Shown in pieces: positions 1-5,097 of a DNA stretch of 5,097 bases. Each line of letters starts with the position of its first letter. Position 1 is the stretch's first letter. The translations under genes and the position numbers were made by a program. The DNA comes from Candidatus Zhuqueibacterota bacterium. Lineage in GTDB: Bacteria > SM23-31 > B21-G16. Below the pieces are notes generated by a model that saw nothing but the letters and a program-made list of their open reading frames with translations, ran no database searches and had not been told where the DNA came from. Location of the stretch: positions 1-5,097 of the forward strand of contig QNDJ01000166.1 in the NCBI GenBank assembly GCA_003644825.1, read 5' to 3'.

Positions 1-489
1 CTTCTTTATCTGTTTACCAATTAGATTTGAAATTGTTTCTGGTATGTCTATATTTAGATAAAGTTTTGCCAAATCCACCTTTACTTCATTATTTTCATAA
101 TCAATCTCCAATGCGGAAAGCATTTTTAAATCTCGCATAAAAACATACTGATTGTAAGTGTCCTGGTATGGATTATCAAACAAATCTGAATCTTCTATTT
201 TACTTTCCTTAAAGTATCCTCGTATTGTTCAAGTTCGTAGTATTTGAAAAATCCGCCTGTATTGTCTTTGTTATATTTCTCTTTTACATCCTTTTCTTTA
301 GAAATACCAGACTTATCATAATCCAGAACTTCCTTCATTCTTGGCAAAATTATTATATTAAATTGTCCCCCTAAATTCTATATTAATCCATTTCCGCCCC
401 ATTTTATGAGCAACTGCGGCAGTTACTCTTTTGCCCGAAAAGAAATCCATAACTAAATTATCCTTATTATAACCTGTATGAATTATCCG
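1..489 (-). pseudogene. Decayed 3' part of an adenine-specific DNA methyltransferase gene (type III Mod / beta-class style), partial at window edge
   Basis: Three minus-strand stretches in shifted frames read as one protein. Segment 1 (489 to a TAA at 358-360) contains NKDNLVMDFFSGKRVTAAVA followed by HKMGRKWINIE, which matches methyltransferase motif I (DxFxGSGTTA) and the strand after it. Segment 2 (about 371 to a TAG at 195-197) contains ILPRMKEVLDYDKSG, then FFKYYELEQYEDTLRKVK. Segment 3 (195 to 1, still open) contains DLFDNPYQDTYNQYVFMRDL and continues off the window. These are familiar C-terminal blocks of large type III/beta-class N6-adenine methyltransferases. Joining them needs one extra base near 373-375 (TTTA where TTA would keep frame) and one missing base near 196-197. 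Motif I is itself damaged: SGSG is expected but SGKR is present. In this class the catalytic DPPY motif lies before motif I, and that part is absent, since the next gene's stop is at 503. I infer a non-functional remnant; the two indels alone could be assembly errors, but the missing 5' part could not be explained that way. Confidence 0.8.
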
Positions 490-496
490 TTATAAC
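456..496. repeat. Imperfect direct repeat at the truncated edge of the methyltransferase remnant
   Basis: On the plus strand AATTATCC-TTA-TTATAAC (456-473) is followed seven bases later by AATTATCC-G-TTATAAC (481-496). The copies differ only in the TTA versus G between two identical blocks, and the offset is 25 bases. The first copy encodes the GYNKDN residues just before methyltransferase motif I. The second lies at the point where similarity to the methyltransferase ends, seven bases short of the stop of the redox gene. It may be a local duplication or the footprint of the deletion that removed the 5' part; chance in AT-rich DNA is not excluded. Confidence 0.5.
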
Positions 497-502
497 AATT
501 TT

Positions 503-1336
503 TCAGGTAATTGCGTGGGGAACTGTATTCCCAAGTTCTTTACAATTAAAAACAGGACCATCAATACAAACATACTTGTTGCCTATTGCACAGTGACCGC
601 ATTTTCCGATACCGCATTTCATATATCGTTCGAGAGTAAAAATAACTTTTTCTTCTTTCAAACCCATTCTCAGCAGTTCATTAACTGTGGATTTTATCAT
701 AACTGGTGGACCACATATAAAAGCCCAGGTTTTCCCGGGGTCTATTTTAACCCGGGATAATAATGTTGTAACAACACCAACATTGCCTTTCCAGCCGTTA
801 TCAGCTTTATCTACAGTTTCGAGGAATTCAACCGCCGGGTCTTCTCTCCAGGCTGATAACTGGCGTTTGTATAACCTATCTTCAGGAGTTTTCGCACCGT
901 AAAGTATAATACAACGACCCGATTTCTCCTTCCTATTCAGGAGATATAGAATTAACGACCTCAACGGGGCTAATCCAATACCACCACCAATTATTAGAAT
1001 ATTATCTTCCTTGATTTCTTCAAAAGGAAAATGGTTTCCAAAAGGTCCCCTTATTCCAATTTCATCTCCTTCCTTTTTTAAATACAGAGCATTCGATACA
1101 TAACCAACTGCCCTGACAGTAATATCAAAATTTTCTCTATTATCAGGATTTGATGAAATACTTACTGGAATTTCTCCATATCCAAAAACAGAAACTTCTA
1201 TGAACTGACCTGGATAGAATTTAAAACCGTTCCGTTCTTCTCTGGATTTTAATCGAAGGGTAAAAGTTTTTACATCCGGTGTTTCCTTTATTATATTCTC
1301 AATTACTACAGGTTCGGGGATGTAAATATTTTTCAA
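503..1336 (-). CDS. FAD/NAD(P)-binding [2Fe-2S] oxidoreductase subunit (hydrogenase gamma / sulfite reductase B / PyrK-like)
   Basis: This 277-residue protein is a soluble electron-transfer flavoprotein of the ferredoxin-NADP reductase superfamily, which moves electrons between NAD(P)H, FAD and a 2Fe-2S centre for a partner enzyme. Visible in order: an FAD-binding beta barrel (about residues 8-105) with PGQF at 42-45 and PVSISS at 57-62, the family's flavin-binding segment; an NAD(P)-binding domain starting at IIGGGIGLAPLRSL (115-128), with CGPPVMI at 208-214; and a C-terminal cysteine cluster C241-x4-C246-x2-C249-x7-C257 that should hold the iron-sulfur cluster. The sequence around it (MKCGIGKCGHC, then YVCIDGPVF) most resembles the gamma subunit of NAD(P)-linked hydrogenases/sulfhydrogenases. 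AsrB of anaerobic sulfite reductase and PyrK of dihydroorotate dehydrogenase share the fold and are alternatives. Length is normal and complete. The start is TTG, supported by AAGGT seven bases upstream. It follows the UVR-motif gene by 17 bases, so co-transcription is likely. No catalytic partner subunit is in the window. Confidence 0.9.
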   Translation of the reverse strand: MKNIYIPEPVVIENIIKETPDVKTFTLRLKSREERNGFKFYPGQFIEVSVFGYGEIPVSISSNPDNRENFDITVRAVGYVSNALYLKKEGDEIGIRGPFGNHFPFEEIKEDNILIIGGGIGLAPLRSLILYLLNRKEKSGRCIILYGAKTPEDRLYKRQLSAWREDPAVEFLETVDKADNGWKGNVGVVTTLLSRVKIDPGKTWAFICGPPVMIKSTVNELLRMGLKEEKVIFTLERYMKCGIGKCGHCAIGNKYVCIDGPVFNCKELGNTVPHAIT

Positions 1337-1342
1337 GTTAGT

Positions 1343-1347
1343 ACCTT
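1343..1347 (-). promoter_or_regulatory. Ribosome binding site for the TTG start of the redox subunit
   Basis: Minus-strand AAGGT sits seven bases after its GG before TTG at 1334-1336. No ATG is available at the N-terminus, and the protein from this TTG begins just before the conserved first beta strand, so the site decides the start. Confidence 0.6.
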
Positions 1348-1353
1348 AATATT

Positions 1354-2112
1354 TCAGTTTTTATTACCTAAACTTTTCAATTTATCTCTGATTTCAGCAG
1401 CCCTTTCGAATTCCTGATTTTTTATTGCTTTTTTCAGTTCAATTTCGAGCCTTTGCTTTTTGGACATAGGAATCATTTCTTCCAGACTCTTTTTCCAGTT
1501 TCTTAGAAAAGTAAGTTCTGGGCTCAGTTCTTCCTCTTCTTCCTGGTCATATTCCCGGTAAAACCTTTTTATTTCTCTAATTCCCTCATCAACAATTCTC
1601 AGAGCCTGTTTATATTCCTTTTTTTCCATATATATGGTAGCTCTTGCCCTGGTATTCATCATCTTTATATAAGGGAAATACTGAGCAAATAACCATTTTT
1701 CCTCATCAGATATTGCATATCTATTTGTAAATTCAATTAATCGAAGGTTGCGTTCAGTATCCCTTCTTGCTAATTCATATTCTTCCAGCTGGAAAAAACT
1801 CAGGTATCTATAATAATATTGAATAGCTTCCCTCTGTAGTTTAAGGCAATCATCTATGTTAAGGTGAAAGTTCTCATCCGAACCATATTTTTCTATATGT
1901 TCTTTAACCAGATATTTGTAATGTTCCAGAAGGGACTCCCTGCCATAAGGTCTCTTACCATCTGGTCTGCCAGAAATTTCCATCTGCAATAACCCGAGGT
2001 CAAGACGCATTTGAATCTTTTCTTTTCCATCGCTACCAATAATCTTTCTGACCGTTACTTCTCCCGGAATAAATTCCCACCCTTCTATTATGTCTCTAAT
2101 ATCTTTGCTCAA
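1354..2112 (-). CDS. UVR (UvrB/UvrC motif) domain protein with helical repeats, function unknown
   Basis: The 252-residue product has no signal peptide or membrane segment and should be cytoplasmic. The C-terminus (about residues 219-248, LEIELKKAIKNQEFERAAEI and the next few residues) is a clear UVR motif, the helical hairpin by which UvrB and UvrC interact and which also occurs in ClpC/McsA-type proteins. The zinc-finger CxxC pairs of McsA are absent (only Cys89 is present), and there is no nuclease or helicase domain, so it is not UvrB or UvrC. Residues 10-60 form a distinct N-terminal block with paired motifs GWEFIPGEVTVRKI and DLGLLQMEISGRPDGKRPYG. Residues about 85-180 are helical and TPR-like (YYYRYLSFFQLEEYELARRD; YMEKKEYKQALRIVDEGI). 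An acidic run EEEEE lies at 191-195. I recall similar proteins annotated only as UvrB/UvrC motif-containing. A protein-protein adaptor role is an inference. The start is TTG behind a very strong Shine-Dalgarno. It lies 49 bases after the peptidase gene and 17 before the redox gene. Confidence 0.85.
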   Translation of the reverse strand: MSKDIRDIIEGWEFIPGEVTVRKIIGSDGKEKIQMRLDLGLLQMEISGRPDGKRPYGRESLLEHYKYLVKEHIEKYGSDENFHLNIDDCLKLQREAIQYYYRYLSFFQLEEYELARRDTERNLRLIEFTNRYAISDEEKWLFAQYFPYIKMMNTRARATIYMEKKEYKQALRIVDEGIREIKRFYREYDQEEEEELSPELTFLRNWKKSLEEMIPMSKKQRLEIELKKAIKNQEFERAAEIRDKLKSLGNKN

Positions 2113-2118
2113 ATTTAA

Positions 2119-2126
2119 CCCTCCTT
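2119..2126 (-). promoter_or_regulatory. Strong ribosome binding site for the TTG start of the UVR-motif gene
   Basis: Minus-strand AAGGAGGG is an almost full anti-16S match, seven bases before TTG at 2110-2112. It fixes the unusual start codon and is the best ribosome binding site in the window. Confidence 0.75.
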
Positions 2127-2161
2127 TTCATTTTTCAGTATAATGTAATTTACAAATTTTT

Positions 2162-4117
2162 TTACTTTAAGTATAACATTTTTTTTGAAATAAAGAAATT
2201 ATTTCCTTTCAAACATACTATGTAAATTCCTGAAGATACCTTTACCCCTTTTTCATTGGTTCCAATCCATGTCAGCCGATAGTTACCTTTACTCATAAAA
2301 CCTGAAGATAAAGTCTTTACTAATTTCCCCGTTATATCATAAATTTTCAGTTCAAAATATCCATCATTACCAATTATGAATGAAATGTGTGTCTGCTCAT
2401 TAAAAGGATTAGGAAAATTCTGCATCAGACAATTTTCACAGGTAAAAGCAAGCTTTGTAACTTTTTTCAAAATATCTTCATTTTTATCAAGAATAACATC
2501 CCTTGTTAAAAAATTCAAATCGACTTCAAACTGAAACTCTTCAACAATATCATCTATATATATGTTTTCAGTAATTTCTTTATTTTCACCGATCAGAGTA
2601 ATATCAACAGGTATTTTAAAAATTGGCGCTTCAAATTGAACCTGTTTTATTATAACAGATACGATATTTTTTCTTTTTTCTATATTCTTTTTTACAGACC
2701 ATTCAACAGAGAGGATGGGGTATCCTTTTCCAAAAATCCACTGATTAAAAAACCAGTCTAAATCTTTGCCGTATACTTCCTCACAAACGTTAATAAAATC
2801 TCTGGTATCAGCATTCTTGTAAGCAAATCTGCTGGCATAGGTTTTTATTATTTTCCACCATTTTTCATCTCCTGTAATGCGTCTTAACATATGTAATACC
2901 AGAGCACCTTTCTGATATTCATTAGCCCCAAAAAGATACCCGGGTGGGGGATTAAAAATAGCATAACTTCTCTTTTTCTCTTCCTCAAAAACCCTGTATT
3001 TAAAATTTTTCAATCTCTTTTTAAACTGCTTTTCACCATACTTATACTCAGTATAAAGAGCATCAAAGTAGGTTGCAAAGCTTTCATTCAGCCATATATG
3101 TTCCCAGTCGAGCAGAGTAACCATATCTCCAAACCACATATGAGCAAGTTCGTGAGCAAAACCACTTTCTGCCCCTTTGTTTCCTCTAATCCATCCTCTA
3201 TTAATGGTGGTCATTGTCTGGTGTTCCATACCACCAAAAGAAAAAGGTTGTATTGCAGCCATACCATATTTCTCAAAAGGGTAAGGATGAATATGGGTCG
3301 AATAGAAATTCATCATATCAACTACATTCTCAAAATCTATCCTTGCCTTTTCAATATCTTCCGGGAAAACATAATATTTCACCTCTATACTATCATTTTC
3401 TGGAGTAATATAATAATCTGAAAAGGTTGTATATTTTCCCATTGTAACACAGAAAAGGTAAGTAGCCATCGGATAACTCTCAGACCAGTGATATGTAACA
3501 GTATTATCAATACTGTTATACGATGTTTCTACCAGAAGCCCATTTGAAGCAACTTTGTATTCATCAGGGACAGTAACAATAATATCGGCTGTAGCCTTAT
3601 CCCAGGGTTCATCATAGCAGGGAAACCAGAACCGGGCATTAGATGGCTCAGACATCGTATACGCACACCTATCATAGTAGAAAAATCCTATATTCTGGCG
3701 TCCTTCATAACTCTCATAATCGATTTCCACAGAAAAGGTGTCCCCTGTGTTGTAAGTTTCAGGTAAGATTATACTGATTCCATCGCCTTCGTCAATAAAA
3801 TTTACCTGGTTATTATTTACATTAACAGCTTTTATTATAAGGTCAACAGAATGAAAAAATAAAGAATCAATACCATTTTCTCTTGATTCACATTTAATTA
3901 TTACTTTACCCGAAAAATATGTTGACTCGAGAGGGAAGTTCAATTCAAGGTTATAATGGAGCACATCAAAGGAATGAAACCTTTCAGCCTGGTAGGTACT
4001 CTGCTTTAAAAATCCACCTTTGTTTTCAAATTGCTCAGGGGTATAAAATAATTCCTGAGGAAAAATGTAACCCACCCAAAGTAAAATCGCAATTAAAATG
4101 ATAAACTTTCTAATCAT
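2162..4117 (-). CDS. Exported M1-family zinc aminopeptidase with C-terminal type IX-style sorting domain
   Basis: This 651-residue metallopeptidase should remove N-terminal residues from peptides outside the cytoplasm. A signal peptide covers about residues 1-20 (MIRKFIILIAILLWVGYIFP, then Gln). The N-terminal beta domain (about 46-230) carries ARFWFPCYDEPWDKAT at 161-176, typical of M1. The catalytic domain has the substrate-amine motif GGMEH (295-299), the zinc motif HELAH (322-326) with third ligand Glu345 in WLNESFATY, and the probable catalytic Tyr401 in NEYQKGALVLHMLR. A beta domain follows (about 465-555); the large helical C-terminal domain of eukaryotic M1 enzymes is absent. Residues 563-651 form a FlgD-like/T9SS type A sorting domain: QNFPNPFN (566-573), IYDITGKLVKTL, SSGIYIV and terminal KKMLYLK. 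This predicts outer-membrane secretion and probably surface attachment. The asparagine of the classic GAMEN motif is histidine here, as I recall in related bacterial enzymes. The ATG start has an in-frame TGA six codons upstream but no Shine-Dalgarno. It follows the creatininase gene by 49 bases and is probably in the same operon. Confidence 0.95.
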   Translation of the reverse strand: MIRKFIILIAILLWVGYIFPQELFYTPEQFENKGGFLKQSTYQAERFHSFDVLHYNLELNFPLESTYFSGKVIIKCESRENGIDSLFFHSVDLIIKAVNVNNNQVNFIDEGDGISIILPETYNTGDTFSVEIDYESYEGRQNIGFFYYDRCAYTMSEPSNARFWFPCYDEPWDKATADIIVTVPDEYKVASNGLLVETSYNSIDNTVTYHWSESYPMATYLFCVTMGKYTTFSDYYITPENDSIEVKYYVFPEDIEKARIDFENVVDMMNFYSTHIHPYPFEKYGMAAIQPFSFGGMEHQTMTTINRGWIRGNKGAESGFAHELAHMWFGDMVTLLDWEHIWLNESFATYFDALYTEYKYGEKQFKKRLKNFKYRVFEEEKKRSYAIFNPPPGYLFGANEYQKGALVLHMLRRITGDEKWWKIIKTYASRFAYKNADTRDFINVCEEVYGKDLDWFFNQWIFGKGYPILSVEWSVKKNIEKRKNIVSVIIKQVQFEAPIFKIPVDITLIGENKEITENIYIDDIVEEFQFEVDLNFLTRDVILDKNEDILKKVTKLAFTCENCLMQNFPNPFNEQTHISFIIGNDGYFELKIYDITGKLVKTLSSGFMSKGNYRLTWIGTNEKGVKVSSGIYIVCLKGNNFFISKKMLYLK

Positions 4118-4166
4118 TGAAATAAAAACAAATCAGTTCACAGGTTCAAAACAGATGACATTTTTT

Positions 4167-5069
4167 TTACTCCAGCTTTTTCCACATTTCAATAAATTTA
4201 ACAGCAGATTCAACAAATCTTTCAACTCTTTTTCTTCCTCTCTCAACCGTAGCATCTTTTGGGTTTCCGGAAGTAACAATGCCAGTGTTAGATAATTCTC
4301 TTGTGCTTGCCTTTTTCCCTACTCGTTCTGGTAGAAAAAGTTTAGCAGAAGTTACTCTTTGAAGGTTTGGTTCTTCATCTATGTGCTTCATCATCCTTTC
4401 AACTTCTGGAGGAAAAGTTAATATCGGTTTCTCTGCTTTAGACATATCAACAAGGCTGTTTGTTAAATAGAGCATCAATGATGTTTCATTTACTCCACCG
4501 TGCCAGTCGTATGGTATAGGTTTTTCTTGAGTATTTTTTTCTTCCGGAACTACGATACCACTTAATTCCACTGCCGTTGCAGGAGTATTATGATTAATTT
4601 TATGTATTACATTCTGAACGGAAGTTTTATTCCCGCCGTGTCCGTTATAGATTAAGATTTTTCTGAACCCGTGTCTGATTAAACTCTGGGCAGTCTCAAA
4701 TACCACTGCTTCAAATGTTGAAGGAGAAAGGGTTATTGTACCCGGAAAACCCATATGATGCTCAGAAATTCCAGCAAAAACAGCAGGCGAAACAATAACA
4801 TCCGTCCTCTGGGCTATTAACTTGCAAATCTCAACCGATGCATACAGGTCTGTGCATAATGGAAGATGTTTTCCGTGCTGTTCGATACTCCCCACAGGAA
4901 TGATAACCATATCTGTTCTTTTAAGCGCTTCTTCAACATCTTCCCAGGTCATATGTGGTAAATAGTTTTTTACTTTTACTTCCTTGAATAAATAATTTAT
5001 CTTTTCCTGTGAAAAAACTACCGAACTTAATAAAATTATTGCAAATGTTGTTCTTAATAAAGTCTTCAT
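4167..5069 (-). CDS. Creatininase-family metal-dependent amidohydrolase with N-terminal signal peptide
   Basis: The 300-residue protein belongs to the creatininase/creatinine amidohydrolase family, two-metal hydrolases acting on cyclic or linear amides (creatininase, FAPy deformylase ArfB, MftE peptidase). Family blocks in order: VIIPVGSIEQHGKHLPLCTD (55-74), giving ligands Glu63, His65 and Asp74; GISEHHMGFPGT (100-111); ILIYNGHGGN (138-147), giving His144; and DWHGGVNETSLML (188-200), with Glu195 as the likely last ligand. All expected metal ligands are present, so the enzyme should be active; the substrate cannot be told from sequence. Residues 1-21 (MKTLLRTTFAIILLSSVVFS, then Gln) are a good signal peptide, about 30-40 residues ahead of the usual fold start, so the enzyme is probably exported, unlike the best-known cytoplasmic members. 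The start is ATG with GAGGAG five bases upstream. It is the first gene of the visible minus-strand run and is followed after 49 bases by the exported M1 peptidase, suggesting a shared extracytoplasmic role. Confidence 0.93.
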   Translation of the reverse strand: MKTLLRTTFAIILLSSVVFSQEKINYLFKEVKVKNYLPHMTWEDVEEALKRTDMVIIPVGSIEQHGKHLPLCTDLYASVEICKLIAQRTDVIVSPAVFAGISEHHMGFPGTITLSPSTFEAVVFETAQSLIRHGFRKILIYNGHGGNKTSVQNVIHKINHNTPATAVELSGIVVPEEKNTQEKPIPYDWHGGVNETSLMLYLTNSLVDMSKAEKPILTFPPEVERMMKHIDEEPNLQRVTSAKLFLPERVGKKASTRELSNTGIVTSGNPKDATVERGRKRVERFVESAVKFIEMWKKLE

Positions 5070-5074
5070 ATTAA

Positions 5075-5080
5075 CTCCTC
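5075..5080 (-). promoter_or_regulatory. Ribosome binding site of the creatininase-family gene
   Basis: Minus-strand GAGGAG lies five bases before ATG at 5067-5069. It confirms the start that includes the signal peptide. Only 28 bases of upstream sequence are available, so no promoter can be judged. Confidence 0.7.
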
Positions 5081-5097
5081 ATTAGTTTATTTTTATC

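Noticed and set aside
1-489. Phase-variable but functional methyltransferase
   Set aside because: There is no simple sequence repeat at either frameshift, and the catalytic half upstream is missing, so switching could not restore activity.
489-496. Palindrome GTTATAAC after the redox gene as an operator or terminator
   Set aside because: It is only eight bases, AT-rich and without a loop or T tract; it is better described as part of the direct repeat.
515-902. Open frames on the plus strand (515-760 and 687-902)
   Set aside because: They lie antisense inside the redox gene, whose product has full family motifs. They show no recognisable domain and are shadows of its codon use.
1354-2112. 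UVR-motif protein as McsA or an excision-repair protein
   Set aside because: It lacks the McsA zinc-binding CxxC pairs and any UvrB helicase or UvrC nuclease domain; only the short C-terminal motif is shared.
2139-2144. Perfect TATAAT on the plus strand between the peptidase and UVR genes, and TATACT on the minus strand nearby
   Set aside because: No -35-like hexamer lies at a suitable distance for either, and a plus-strand promoter would only make antisense RNA. In AT-rich DNA such hexamers arise by chance.
3098-3421. Plus-strand open frames of 107 and 64 codons (3098-3421, 3214-3408)
   Set aside because: They are antisense to the most conserved catalytic part of the M1 peptidase and resemble no protein family.
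4119-4156. Possible terminator hairpin after the creatininase gene (7-bp stem with one mismatch, then a T-rich stretch, minus strand)
   Set aside because: The stem is short, AT-rich and mismatched with an 11-base loop, too weak to call an intrinsic terminator.
3919-4295. Plus-strand open frames spanning the peptidase/creatininase boundary (3919-4101, 4098-4295)
   Set aside because: They overlap the signal-peptide region of one real gene and the C-terminus of another, on the opposite strand, with no recognisable domain.

Overview
The window is AT-rich bacterial DNA in which every supportable gene lies on the minus strand, so it reads right to left. No rRNA, tRNA, CRISPR array, insertion sequence or prophage gene is visible. 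The source is probably an uncultivated or deep-branching member of the FCB-type bacteria (for example WOR-3/Stahlbacteria, Cloacimonadota, Marinimicrobia, Ignavibacteria or KSB1-like lineages). The main reason is the C-terminal secretion sorting domain on the M1 peptidase, with its QNFPNPFN box, a Gly-Ile-Tyr strand and a KKMLYLK end. Signal peptides ending just before Gln fit the same group. The lineage is an inference from domain style, not from a marker gene.

In transcription order the layout is: (1) 5069-4167, a creatininase/creatinine amidohydrolase-family metalloenzyme with an N-terminal signal peptide; (2) 4117-2162, an exported M1-family zinc aminopeptidase with a type IX-style sorting domain; (3) 2112-1354, a 252-residue protein of unknown role with helical repeats and a C-terminal UVR (UvrB/UvrC) motif; (4) 1336-503, a ferredoxin-NADP reductase-like FAD/NAD(P)/[2Fe-2S] electron-transfer subunit of the hydrogenase-gamma / PyrK / sulfite-reductase-B type; (5) 489-1, the decayed 3' part of an adenine-specific DNA methyltransferase gene, cut at its 5' end and carrying two frameshifts, running off the left edge. 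Gaps between the four intact genes are 49, 49 and 17 bases with no convincing terminator, so one or two operons are possible. Genes 3 and 4 are the most tightly joined pair, and both start with TTG behind a clear Shine-Dalgarno sequence.

Functionally, genes 1 and 2 both look exported and hydrolytic (amide and peptide bonds), so they may act on extracellular or periplasmic peptides or amides. Genes 3 and 4 are cytoplasmic. The redox subunit normally passes electrons between NAD(P)H and a partner enzyme, but no partner subunit is in the window; the gene is followed at once by the methyltransferase remnant. The methyltransferase scar and an imperfect direct repeat at its edge are the most unusual features. 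I do not see strong evidence for a new multi-gene system; the four intact genes belong to known families.
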